A stretch of 64,000 nt of DNA from Sequoia sempervirens (lineage: Eukaryota > Streptophyta > Pinopsida > Cupressales > Cupressaceae). Made by a program: the position numbers and the translations under genes. The notes under the pieces are model-generated. The model was not told where the DNA came from, searched no databases, and worked only from the letters and a program-made list of their open reading frames with translations. Each line of letters begins with the position of its first letter. Within the stretch, counting starts at the first letter, position 1. Positions 36,701-47,534 of this stretch are shown piece after piece. The DNA is taken from NCBI GenBank assembly GCA_007258455.2, contig VDFB02254978.1:1-64000 (forward strand), written 5' to 3'.

Positions 36701-37642
36701 ACTTAATATCTTTCTTAGTGTCATGCGACATTTTTACTAGGCAATAAACACTATTATTATCTACCTTCAAGTTGTGGAGTATGGCACACATGTATAATTA
36801 TTTTTCTAACCAATCCACATTGGGTTGAGATATATCAATATTGATTTACTTCCTTCATGTTGCATCTTTTATGTGGCATCTACAGTTACTTGAGAACAAT
36901 CAAAAGGATGAGTTGTATTTGATGGATAGAAGGAACTTGTTTGCGGACATAGCAATGAAAAAAAAACACAATAATCAAAGAATTGTTTGGACATAGAATA
37001 GCGATAGCTAATCTTAAGTGGTAGTTAATCATATCCTATCTTTGCAAACTAATGACTCATCCTAACCAGCAATATTGCTAGTACTTATTTTCCTTCATGT
37101 TAAACATCTGCATTTCTAACTTCTAATAATTACAACTCTCATGCTGAATTCTGAACCCTCTTCCAACATACCTTTCCAGGCCCTTTTTTGTTGGGTTCCA
37201 AAACGGCCACTACAATTGGACTAACAAAAGATAAGGGTAAAGAAAAAATTTGAAAAATTTGGCAGATTGTTGCTGTCAACTAATTGACTGGTCCCTGCCT
37301 AAAATATTAGAGCTCATATCCATGATAACACTCTCTCAGATCACTAGACATTGGACAATAATGATTTAAATCACTTGTCCTGCCCAAAGGAAAGGATCAA
37401 CGTTCCATTTTTAAAGCATGTGCATGACACATAAAAACTTCCTCCACAAAGTGAGGCAGTGGTAGGAATTCCCACCAACCCAAGGATACATGTATACGTT
37501 CCATAGAAAATTAATTCATCTTCAAAAATGCATTCAATCCTGGGGCAACACCTTTTGTAACATATTTACCCATATTACAGATATGTTAACAGTCTTGGAA
37601 GGCCTCCGAAAGAAAATATGAGAGGAAACTCTCAATGGGGCC
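33732..37642. other. AT-rich, probably intronic or intergenic; nothing recognised
   Basis: Almost 4 kb without element termini, tandem repeats or recognisable domains. A minus-strand frame of about 60 codons near 36091-36276 was considered and left uncalled. Confidence 0.4.
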
Positions 37643-39100
37643 ATGGCACATCAAGAGCAAGAACTAACAAAAGTTAGTTGTTCCTCATCATTGAGAATAA
37701 CTGTTCTGAACAAAAATAGCACGAGAAAAAGTCGTTCTTTGCTGGGGAATTCCACAATTCCACCAGCAGCCATTCGAAAGCAAGTAGTTGATCCGGTTCC
37801 ATGTGCGGGTTCATCATCAGTGATCAACAGACAAAACAGCAAATCGCTTCTTACGACTAAGGACAATAATGGACATGAGCTGACCACAGCAACAGAGATT
37901 GTAGAATATGCCACAAAATCTTACAAACTTCTGATGCAGGAAAGACCTATTCCAGCCACAACCCTTGCTCTGGAGACTATATTAGCCAATATTCCTCTTT
38001 AATCCCCTCAGCTGACAAAGCCTCCATCCTAACCCCAATCACTAAGGAAGAACTCAAAAGAGTTTTCTTCGCTTTTGACAAGGGCATAGCATCAAGACCT
38101 GTTTTTTTCTCCACCTTGCTTTTCCAATCCTTTTGGGACAGCCAACACTAATTAGATTGAAGTTGTTAAGGAAACATGCAAAAAAAAGTATTTAAACTAG
38201 GAAAATTAACACAACCAAATTGATCCTTATGCCCAAAAAGGCTAAATCAGACCATTTAAAACAGTTTTTCCCTATTGCCCTATGCAGCATGTTTTATAAA
38301 ATAATCTTCAAAACTATTTTGTTAAGACTCTACCCAATCCTTCCTAAGATAATCTTAAGACACTAAATCTGCATTTGTTCCTAGAAGACAAATTGTAGAT
38401 AACAGCAACGAAGTCCAAGACCTACTGCTCTCTACTAACCAACCACTCTTCCTAAAAAGCAAACAAATAATAAAGATATAAATGTACCCAAAAGCTCACA
38501 AAGGTACAAAAAAGGACTGGATTCTTCATCAAGCCTGATATAGCCTGGTAAAGACTCTTATCCCATTGGCTTCCAACTGAGAAGTGATACCCTATGTAGG
38601 CTGCTGCATAAATTCAGCTATTTTCAGCATCTCGATTAATGGCTACTTGGGCGAATTCTTTGACTCTACAAGACAACTCCAACAAGGGGACCCTTTACGT
38701 CTTAACATTTTCATCCTCATGAGTGAAACCCTACTAAGAGTATGAAAAACATCCTAATACAACCTTTTTGGGCTATATACTTCCAACAGAAGAAAGCCAT
38801 GTACAGTATACCAATTCACTGATGATACCATACTCTTCTCAACTGTGCTTGTCAAAAAGGTTAAACATGTGAGCACCTTCTTGCAAACATACCAATTCAC
38901 CTTGGAGCGGTTGATAAACAAGGTAAAGTCTCATGCAATTATCCTCAAAATAAGTGTGGCCACTAAGGTTCTAGGATTTCAATAAGGCATGCTCCCACAG
39001 CAATATTGGGGGTTTCCAATGCACAAGATTACAAGCAAAGAACTCTGGTATGAACCAACCAATGGCTCTCTTTTGCACGGAAAAGACAGTTGACTGAGGT
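37643..39100 (+). pseudogene. LINE (non-LTR) reverse transcriptase remnant
   Basis: The left part (37643-38002) is open and resembles the linker between endonuclease and reverse transcriptase of plant L1-type LINEs. Then come decayed motifs: a PKKAKSDHFKQFFPIALCSM-like block near 38230-38290, an FVPRRQIVDN block near 38374-38403, QGDPL at 38683-38697, and FTDDTILF at 38815-38838, where the catalytic FADD box has Thr for Ala but keeps both aspartates. Stops and frame changes are frequent. No poly(A) tail or target duplication was defined, so this is an internal fragment of an old insertion. Confidence 0.75.
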
Positions 39101-39598
39101 AATAACAATTTATCTCATGCCTATCATATCATCAAATACCTGCCAAGTACATACATGATTGATATGATACGTAATATCTACATCTTGAATAAAAAGTAGA
39201 ACAGTCATAGATAGGTGAGAATGACTGGATTGAGTTATCGGTTATTTATATGCAGATTAAGGGGCATATTTGATAGGACATGTCACATCAAGGTGATAGA
39301 TCATGTCTCCTGTTAGGAACTGGCATTACCTACTCATGCCTAATTAGATAAATATCATGCCTACTCATCTTAGAATGGTTTCCACTATGCCCTGAGAATA
39401 CAATAACCAATATGACTTTGACAAAAATAGAGAGCAGTGATGCACATAACCAGGGTAAATCGATTCCAGATTAATCACAAGCATCAAGTATCTTTCTCAA
39501 CCAACACTTAATTGCATTTACTTGAGTATTGCATACATGAACTCCATGAATTTCTTTTAGAACTAAGATTAGAAATCCATGTTAATTTTTGGGAACTG
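39101..39598. other. Unassigned sequence, nothing recognised
   Basis: AT-rich sequence between the LINE remnant and the next element, without landmarks. Confidence 0.4.
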
Positions 39599-40403
39599 TT
39601 GGTGTACGTTTTATCATCCACCGAACACACAGAATAAAATGTCCAAAGACACTCTATCGTCTCTTGAACAAAATCACCGCGTATGCTAAGATTGCAAGAA
39701 GATCATATGGTGACTCCAAGGTTTCGTTTGTCAGGTCTTGACGTGTGGATAAGCTCAATGGGCGTTGTGATATGCTGGTAATACACAAAGGGACTTACGC
39801 TAAAAAAAATTCTTCACAAGTTAGGACTTAGATGGATTTAACATTAAATACTCTTTCTTTTTGGGATTTTCTGTTTGGGATTTCAAAAAAGTACAAAAGG
39901 ATAAGGGTTTAGAAGTTCTAATCTACTCCTAAGAATTCAAGAGACGGTAGAGATTAGGTGAAACTAATAACCACGCTTTGCTTCGCCTCACTAGGACAAC
40001 TACACAAAGTGGATGCAATCTTCAAGGGGTGTGCTTATAATTTTCACGTCATGAATAATTACCATCAAATCAAACAATACTCATCCAGACAGAAGTTAAG
40101 CATCCACAATTATAAGCTCAGGCTAACTTTACGCATTGAATAAAAATCATCTATTCAAAGAAAGTATGAGCAAAGTTTCACCATAAATCAATACTTCTCA
40201 AATCTTGCATTCATCTAACATGCATTCAAATCAAATTCTATTCTAATTCTAATCTATTGTTGAAGAAGATATGTAACCTTGCTACCACTTGACAATAAGA
40301 AGGATTCAAAGCAAATCATGCATCAGAGCTTTTATTATCGAAAGTAGCTATACGCAACAATTCCATACACTTTCTTCACACTGTGATAATGAGAGAGCAA
40401 GAG

Positions 40404-40411
40404 TTTATATA
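40404..40411 (-). promoter_or_regulatory. Putative LTR TATA box, minus strand
   Basis: TATATAAA on the minus strand, followed by a short transcribed-like stretch. It is the only promoter-like box in this fragment. Confidence 0.4.
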
Positions 40412-40643
40412 GAGTTTCTGAAAGCAAATGAAAGGCCGAGATTAAAACAAATTAACAGCCGAGATATCAACCCTAATTACGGTTTCCTAAAATAACATCG
40501 TCATTAATTGCATGAAAGACAAGTGGTGCCTGGAGCTATTTTCAAGGTATTGCATCCCTATCCTCTCGGGCGGCAGTGCGTTCAATGAACCTGGACACGA
40601 TCGGGATGACCTCTTCCATCGTGACCTGAGGCAACATGTTTAT

Positions 40644-40880
40644 TTAGAATTCCAGCCCGTCCAACTCCTCTGTTTCTCTAGCCGTGACCATCTTTTCTTC
40701 AAAGTCCTTGGCTGCTTCCTGTGAAGAGTTCAAAGGTAGAGGAGCCACTGAGTCGGCCTGATCAAGAGGTTTGGTTAGGTGTTGGATGTACTCCTTCAGG
40801 CGTTCAATCTCCTTTTTATACTCTCTTTTCTTTGCCACTTCCTTTTCCAACCTTTTAATTTTTTTCAACCTTTTAATCAT
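40644..40880 (-). pseudogene. Coiled-coil reading frame, retroelement-derived
   Basis: The frame of 78 codons is rich in Lys, Glu and Leu with heptad-like spacing (KRLEKEVAKKREYKKEIERL). The arrangement of a charged coil followed by a Leu/Pro segment and a second acidic helix resembles the 3' part of the unknown frame at 5931-8946 (near 8165-8340). Function is unknown; it is probably a fragment of a homologous accessory frame. Confidence 0.4.
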
Positions 40881-40950
40881 GGCAAAATTTTAATTTATCC
40901 ATGGCTAATTGATTATTTTCTATGTTATTTCATTTTTCTCCTTTAGCCAG

Positions 40951-41475
40951 GGCGGACTTCATACTTGTCTTGCCATTTTTCGTGTTAACTTCACTTGGGG
41001 CAGACTTGGAAGCCTCTTTGCCATCCTCTATTCCCTTCTCTAGACACTTCATGCCTTAGAAATTTTTCATCATACTTGAGGACGGAATTTGGAATTTCCT
41101 TGACATCTTGCCTTTATGCTTGGGCGGACTTCTTGACTTTCTTTCCATGATGCAAGGGCGAACTTCAAGGTTGGCAAGACATTTCCTTCTTCAAGTAGGG
41201 CGGACTTCATCAAGTTCATGCCAAGTCTTCTCCAAGGTTGGGCGGACTTTGAAGACTATTTTCCAAGTGCATGGCGAACTTTCCTCTTGTCTTGCCAATT
41301 TTCCCTCAGTGCCAAGGCAGACTTTCATGGTTGCTTTGCCAAGGGCGGACTTTGATAACTTCATGCCATTTCCTATCCTCCTTCATGGCTGGGCAGACTT
41401 CACTTAGCCCTTGACAACTCCATGGTGGACTTGACCCTGTGCCAGACATCCCTTCATCTTGAGTATGGCGGACTT
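40951..41475 (-). repeat. Minisatellite of about 13 degenerate GCGGACTT units
   Basis: The words GGCGGACTT, GGCAGACTT, GGCGAACTT and GGTGGACTT recur on the plus strand at about 40951, 40999, 41123, 41156, 41200, 41241, 41272, 41317, 41343, 41390, 41422 and 41466, mostly 30-50 bp apart and often followed by TTCATGCCA-like sequence. A more decayed member lies near 41078. Confidence 0.75.
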
Positions 41476-41640
41476 CACGATGATTGTGCCATGAATTTCT
41501 TGCTGCCATTCTTGTCTGCTTCTAGATCATCAAACCCTTGGCATGTGATTTTTCCTTGCTTTTTCTGATTTTTTCTTGCTTTTTACTCTTGGAGGCATAA
41601 AATTTTGATTCTGAAGATGAAAACGTTGATACCATGACTT

Positions 41641-42152
41641 GTGAGACCCAAACCCTAGGTTGACTTTCTAAAAATAGAAAGAAATAAAGCAAACAACAAA
41701 ATTTCTAAAAATAATAAGTCCCGGATTGCTCCAAAAATGCCAAAAATGAAAAAAGCAAAAAGCAAAAAAACAAAATCCCTAAAAAATAGAAGTGTCAAAA
41801 TTGACTGAAAGCAATGGCGTTCCTCGTCCTCTGAACCTTCTAAGCACTTCTATGATGTCTAGGCACTGTCTTGGGCTTGAACTCTCCACTTTACTCGGAT
41901 GGTTTTCAAAACCCTAACTCTAAACTCTAAAAGCAATGACTTCATGAAATTGTTACGCTACGACAAAACCCTAGAAAGCAAACTATTGGGGGTCCCCATT
42001 TGCAATGGGGTGATGTGTGAAAAGGTCACAACAAGAACCTCGATTAGTCTTTAAAGTCTAATCCACATATATTTCTAAGAATCACAATTTATAGTCTTTA
42101 AAGGTTTTTTGTCAAAGGTAGAATCTTCCGCAAAGAAAAGGTGTCAGTACGC
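41641..42152. other. Unassigned, A-rich; ends at the copia LTR fragment
   Basis: It contains GGGGTCCCCATTTGCAATGG near 41988, typical of gypsy-element ends, but no repeat partner was found in the window. Confidence 0.35.
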
Positions 42153-42473
42153 TTCATCATCAAATTAGTTCATTATTCATCTCAAGTGCGAGTTCTTCAT
42201 CAAGGCAGATCGACATAGTAGAAGGCTGAGATTTCATCAGCGAATTACTTCATGGTGTTTCTGTGTTGCATCATACTTTGGTGCTTGTATTTAGGCCTTC
42301 ATATCGGCCTCTTGTAAGGAGATCACTGTTGTGGTGATTCAATATATAAGTGATATATTGTTGCTGGGTTTTTCTCCCTCAAGAGGAGGGTTTTCCCAAG
42401 GTATCTGTTGTGTTATTGTGTGATTATTTTTTGAATTAAATTTTGTGTCTCTAATCTGATCATAAAACTAACA
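42153..42473 (+). repeat. Copia 5' LTR, 3' part only
   Basis: Begins at TTCATCATC, shared with the 3' LTR, and ends AAACTAACA next to the primer site. The upstream half with TGTTGATG and the TATA region is missing. Confidence 0.85.
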
Positions 42474-42485
42474 TGGTATCAGGGC
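42474..42485 (+). other. Copia primer binding site
   Basis: TGGTATCAGGGC, one base off the usual initiator Met-tRNA site, directly after the LTR end. Confidence 0.85.
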
Positions 42486-42575
42486 TGGTGTGAAGAAGAT
42501 CGTGATCAGATTTCTTATTACAGCGATACTCTTTATTCTCTTTCTCATTGTTGATTACTTCTATCTCTTGTCAAG

Positions 42576-43430
42576 ATGGTGAACAGTCTTAAGATTGAGG
42601 ATAGACTCGAGGGAGCATCAAATTTCACCTCATGAAGGTTCAAAATTATGCTCACCTTGGAAGAAAATGAATTGGCTAAGTTCGTGGACAGTAAAGTCCC
42701 CGAACCTACAGATGAGGTAGAGAAAGTTCAATGGAGGAAGAAAGATATCAAGGCGAAGAAGATGTTAGTTGATTCCGTGAAGGATCATATTGTTCCAATT
42801 GTCTCCAAGTTAAAAACGGCAAGAGACATTTTCAAAACCTTGGAGGACATGTACGAAATCAACAACACTAGTCGGGCAATTGCACTGAAGCAACAACTCC
42901 ATCATGTGAAGATGGCGAAATGAGAAACGGTTATTGCTTACTTCATGAGGATTTCGGAATTGAGAGATCAACTCTCTACAATTGGTCATGTGGTTGATGA
43001 CAAAGACTTGACCATGCTTGCCCTCAATGGTCTTCCTTCATCTTGTGAATCCTACATTGAAGGAATCAGCGCAAGATAAAAACTTCCCAAGTTTGATCGA
43101 TTGAGAGCAGATTGCATTCAAGAGGAGTCTAGGTTGGCCGCAAGAGGCGTTGGTCAAAGCTATACAAATGAAGACATTCATGTTCTTGCCTCTCAATCTT
43201 CAAAGAAGAAAGGGAAAAATGGGAAGAAAGGATATTTCAAGAGAAATCGAGATAAAGGAGCTGATGGTGTTCCCGCATTCAAGAAGAAGAGGGATCTCTC
43301 CAAAGTACAATGCTTTAGGTGTGACAAGTATGGTCACTTTGCTAAAGATTGTCCAACCAGGCCTAAGCAGCAGGCCACCATTGCAGATGTTGATGAAGTC
43401 TCTCCACAGAAGGACTCATGTGAATACTTG
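42576..43430 (+). pseudogene. Ty1/copia gag
   Basis: The ATG at 42576 opens MVNSLKIEDRLEGASNFTS, followed by a TGA where the minus-strand copy has Trp. Further stops lie at 42921 and 43077. The gag core (KMLVDSVKDHIVPIV, then DIFKTLEDMYEINNTSRAI) is the UBN2-type copia gag. A CCHC zinc knuckle CFRCDKYGHFAKDC at about 43311-43352 is intact. The reading frame is the same throughout, so only nonsense changes disable this part. Confidence 0.88.
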
Positions 43431-45067
43431 TTCTATTCGGCATTGTCAAGCAATGTACCTACCGACACCAACACTTGGCTGATTGATAGTGGTGCCTCTC
43501 GCCACATCACCGGATTTAGGGAGCATTAAACAAACTTGATGGAGAGAGACTCTAGTGAACAAGTTATTATTGGAGATGATGCTAGTTACCAGGTGAAAGG
43601 AATTGGGACCTCCACTCTCCACTTGGATTCCGGCATTTCCCTACAGTTGTGGGATGTTCTATATGTTCTAAGCATCAAGCAAAACCTTGTTTCCGTTTCA
43701 GCCTTGGAAGACAAGAGTTACCAAGTTGCATTTTCTAAAGGCAAAGTTCTTGTGTGGACTAAGAATTCCAACTTCAAGACTGCTCAGGTAATTGGAGTTA
43801 GACATGAGAGCCTTTATAGGCTATGCACTCATCCACTTCAGGCATTAGTACATGATTCTTAAAACTTGTGTGATCTTTGGCATCGAAGATTGGCTCACCT
43901 TCACTTCCGAGCTCTACCCATCATGGAGACGATGGTCACGGACCTTCCAAAATTCAACCAAGAGCACGAAGGTACTTGCAGAGGCTGCACTTTGGGTAAG
44001 AATACAAAAGGTCCATTTCATAATAGAGAAAGTAGATCCAAATGTATTCTAGATCTCATTCATTCTGATTTATGTGGTCCAATCTCTGTTGCTTCTTCGA
44101 GTGGTTTCTTGTATTACATTCCTTTTATTAATGACTACTTCTGAAAGATTGGATTTATTTCTTGAAATCTAAAGAATCTGAGGAGGTATTAGAAAGGTTC
44201 AAGGAATTCAAAGCTCAGGTAGAGAACCTATTCGGGAAGAAGATCAAAGTCCTAAGATCCGACAATGGAGGAGAGTACACTTTCGGCAGCTTTCGGAATT
44301 TCTGCATTGAAGCTGGGATTAAGAGGGAGTTCTGTGTCAGTTATAATCCTCAACAGAACGGTGTTGCAGAGAGGAAGAACAAATCGATCGTGGAAGCAAC
44401 CAAAGCCATGATTCATAACCAAGATCTGCAAACTTTTCTGTGGGTAGAAGCATCTAGGACAGCAGTCTATGTTCAAAATAGAAGTCCTCACCGAATCTTG
44501 GAGAACATGACTCCTGAAGAAGCCTTTACTGGGAAGAAGCCAAAGGTGAGTCATTTGAGGATCTTTGGATGTCCAGTATATGTTCATATTCCGAAGGAAA
44601 AGAGAACAAAGTTGGAGCCTTCTGGCAAGAAGGGGATATTTGTAGCTTACAATGAAACATCAAAAGCCTACAGAATCTAAATTCCAGGACAGAAGTTGAT
44701 CGAGATCAGTAGAGATGTCACATTTGAGGAAGATGTTGCATTTAGAAGATCCAAGGGCACTCATATGGAGATTGATAATGAAGAGTCTCCTCAGGATATG
44801 GAAGTTGACCATACTCGTGAGATTCAGAGGCAGACTTCAGAACCGAAAGAAGATGATGATCCAGTTGAGCCCTTGGAACCTACTGATGGGCCTACCGATA
44901 TTGTGATTGGGAGAAAAAGACCTCTTTGGGCTAGGCAAACAATGCAGGAAGCAGAAAGGTTTGCAGCACCAAGAGGAACCTTCAGAGAAAGTAAGAGACC
45001 TCATAAGTTCTCCAGTTATGTTGCTTTGATGAGTCAGATTATTGAGTCCGAGCCTTTCCAGTGCTGA
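43431..45067 (+). pseudogene. Ty1/copia protease and integrase
   Basis: The protease motif WLIDSGASRHI is near 43474-43506. The integrase zinc finger is LWHRRLAHLHF...CRGCTLGK (43870-44000). Catalytic residues are present: Asp in LIHSDLCGP, Asp in LRSDNGGEY, Glu in NGVAERKN. Stops occur at 43527, 43860 and 44678, and a frame change lies near 44145. The linker to reverse transcriptase (44700-45060) is acidic and Pro rich, as usual in this family. Confidence 0.87.
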
Positions 45068-45101
45068 GGAAGCTTCTAGTCAATAGGTTTGGAGAGATGC
45101 T

Positions 45102-46574
45102 ATGAAAGAGGAGTATCAGTCAATTCTCAAGAATGATGTTTGGGACATCGTTCCTAGACCCGAAGGCAAATCTGTGGTATCTTCAAAATGGCTCTTCAAG
45201 ATCAAGCATGCGGTTGATGAGAGCATTGAGAAGTACAAGGCAAGATTCGTGGCTAGAGGGTTTTCACAAAAAGAGGGAGTTGACTATGAAGAAACATTTG
45301 CTCCTATTGCTCGCTATACTTCTATCAGAACCATCATTGCCATTGTTGCACCTAGAGGATGGAAGATTCATCAGATGGATGTGAAGACAACTTTTCTGAA
45401 TGGTGTAATCAAGGAAGAAGTTTATATTGAGCAACATGATGGATTTGAGGTACATGGGAAAGAGTCTCATGTTTGCAGGTTGAAGAAGGCCTTGTATGGT
45501 CTTAAGCAGGCTCCTCGTGCGTGGTACCAAAGGATTGATCGTTACCTGTTAAGCTTGGGCTTCTCCAAGAACGATGCTGACTCAAATCTGTATTTCAAGG
45601 TAATTGATGGTGAAGCATTGATTTTGGTTCTATATGTTGATGATTTGATTTTTACTAAAGAAGAACACCTCATTATCAAATGCAAGAAGGAGTTGGCTTC
45701 TGAGTTTGAAATGAAGGACCTTGGGCTCATGCATTACTTCCTTGGCTTAGAAGTTTGGCAGAAGCCAGATGAGATGATTCTAAGTGAAGGGAAGTATACT
45801 ATTGATATACTTAAGAGGTTTGGTATGATGGATTGCAAATCCATGTCTACACCTATGGAGACCAACCTACATAAGCTTAAGGAGGCTACAACTAGTTCAG
45901 ATCTTGTGGTTCCCACGATGTACAGACAGTTGATTGGGTCATGGATGTATCTAGTCAACACTAGACCAGATATCTGCTATGTAGTGAGTGCACTCAGTCA
46001 GTTCATGTGTGAACCAAGGCAGATACATCTTGTTGCAGCAAAACATATCCTGAGATACTTGCGTGGCACAGTTGGATATGAGTTGAGATATTCTTCAGGT
46101 GTGGATTTGAAGTTGCATGGCTATACTGATTCTGATTGGGCAGGGTGTGTCACTGATCAGAAGAGGGCCTCTGGATGTTGCTTCAATTTAGGGTCTGCTA
46201 TGATATCCTGGTGTAGCAGGAAGCAGTCATATGTAGCATTGAGTACAGCAGAGGCAGAGTATATTGCAGCTTGTGTAGCAGCTCGAGAAGTAGTGTGGCT
46301 TCGGAAGCTCCTCGTAGGATTGTTTGGGCAATCAATGGAGCCTACTATCATTCATTGTGCTAACCAGAGCTGTGTGAAGCTTTTTGTCAATCTTGTGTTT
46401 CATAATAGAACCAAGCATGTTGAGATCAAATACCATTATATCAGAGATATGGTATTGAGGAAAGCAATATAGTTGAAGTATATCCGCACTGATGAGCAAA
46501 CAGCAAACATTCTCACCAAGCCTCTCTCCAAGATAAAGTTTGTGTACTTTCGAGACAAGCTTGGTATGGTGTAG
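45102..46574 (+). pseudogene. Ty1/copia reverse transcriptase and RNase H, mostly open
   Basis: The frame is open for 456 codons from 45102 to a TAG at 46470. Reverse transcriptase motifs include Asp93 in QMDVKTTFLNG, LYGLKQAPRAW and the catalytic YVDD at residues 178-181. RNase H follows with YTDSDWAGC (341-349), STAEAEYIAA (381-390) and KHVEIKYHYIRD. After the TAG the pol pattern goes on (RTDEQTANILTKPLS) to a final TAG near 46572, so the 46470 stop replaces a sense codon, probably CAG. Joined to gag-integrase in life, it would copy RNA to DNA. Confidence 0.9.
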
Positions 46575-46619
46575 AATCCAGCCCTAACTAAGAAGGTGTC
46601 TCAATATCAGTGATATTCA

Positions 46620-47010
46620 TTAATGCATTTCTCTTTGAGAGAGATTTGAGGTGCAAGCCCTTGTTAATGCATTTATCTTTGAGATTTAAGGTGAAAGCCC
46701 TTGTTTCCACCCTCTGGGAGAGCCATAGTGGATGTCATGTGTGTACTCCATGACAGCATCACGTGAGAGAGTTCGTGGTGATTTTCTTGTACTTGTGTTT
46801 CACCCTCTGGGAGAGCCAAGGTGAACGTCACGATGAGGTGACAACATCACGTTAAGTGATGAGCATTTGTACATACCATACATGGGTGTAGCCATGATGG
46901 TTGATATCACGATGAGGTGATATTTGATATCATGATGAGGTGATCTTTCTTTTCCACATATGGGTGTAGCCATTGTGGTAGACATCACGATGAGGTGATA
47001 TGTCTTGTGC
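46620..47010 (+). repeat. Minisatellite-like 3' untranslated region of the copia element
   Basis: Several imperfect units recur: AATGCATTT...TTTGAGA...AAGCCCTTGTT twice (46620-46705), CACCCTCTGGGAGAGCCA twice (about 46708 and 46801), and TGGGTGTAGCCAT...GATATCACGATGAGGTGATAT two to three times (46882-47001). Confidence 0.75.
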
Positions 47011-47033
47011 AGCTGGAAGTGTTCTCCCTAGTT

Positions 47034-47042
47034 GAGAGAGAG
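47034..47042 (+). other. Copia polypurine tract
   Basis: GAGAGAGAG directly before TGTTGATG of the 3' LTR, the expected primer for plus-strand DNA synthesis. Confidence 0.8.
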
Positions 47043-47534
47043 TGTTGATGTTTGCAGCGTCGGTCTCCACTTCCAGTTGATCCCCTTATGACATGATAAT
47101 AAATTAAAGAATAGCCTGGGGCTATTTAATTTATATGATATCGATTTATTGAAGAGACACAATCATTGGTTATCATATTTAATTATTGTAATGGCACGAA
47201 TTAATGAAGAGGCACGATTTGCTAATGAGGTCGACATATTGTATATATATTTGGTGGAGTCTCATTGTTTCATCATCGAATTAGTTCATTATTCATCTCA
47301 AGTGCGAGTTCTTCATCAAGGCAGATCGACATAGTAGACGCGATTTCATTTGGAGAGGCACATCCTTCTATGCTAGGCCAACTTATGTTTTTGAAAGGTC
47401 ACGTCTCGTTCTATTATATTGTATATATATTTGGTGGAGTCTCATTGTTTCATCATCGAATTAGTTCATTATTCATCTCAAGTGCGAGTTCTTCATCAAG
47501 GCAGATCGACATAGTAGAAGGCTGAGATTTCATC
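47043..47534 (+). repeat. Copia 3' LTR with an internal promoter duplication, right-truncated
   Basis: Starts TGTTGATG after the polypurine tract and ends at GATTTCATC, where TAT-type array sequence begins. A 103-bp block is present twice without any difference (47236-47338 and 47416-47518). Each block holds a TGTATATATATTTGG promoter box. The related LTR at 12373-13146 shows only one such box. Confidence 0.85.

Larger units (their letters stand above)
39599..41640 (-). mobile_element. Minus-strand retroelement 3' fragment with minisatellite
   Basis: Read on the minus strand: a minisatellite of GCGGACTT-type words (41475-40951), a short coiled-coil frame (40880-40644), and LTR-like sequence with a TATATAAA box (40411-40404) down to a CA at about 39599. 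The order array, coiled-coil frame, promoter-bearing LTR mirrors the plus-strand TAT-like element at 3590-10052, so a related giant gypsy family is likely. The borders are uncertain. Confidence 0.45.
42153..47534 (+). mobile_element. Ty1/copia retrotransposon, truncated at both outer LTR ends
   Basis: 5' LTR fragment (42153-42473), primer site, gag, protease, integrase, reverse transcriptase, RNase H, a minisatellite-bearing 3' untranslated region, polypurine tract and 3' LTR (47043-47534). Integrase precedes reverse transcriptase, the copia order. The 5' LTR lacks its start and the 3' LTR lacks its end. The next sequence on the right is the TAT-type array. Many stops and two frame changes (near 44150 and 45080) inactivate it. 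Confidence 0.9.

Noticed and set aside
37643..38002. Independent gene of 119 codons
   Set aside because: It is followed by LINE reverse-transcriptase motifs and fits the linker region of such elements.
46800..46988. Minus-strand frame in the copia 3' region
   Set aside because: It is produced by the minisatellite repeats and has no domain.
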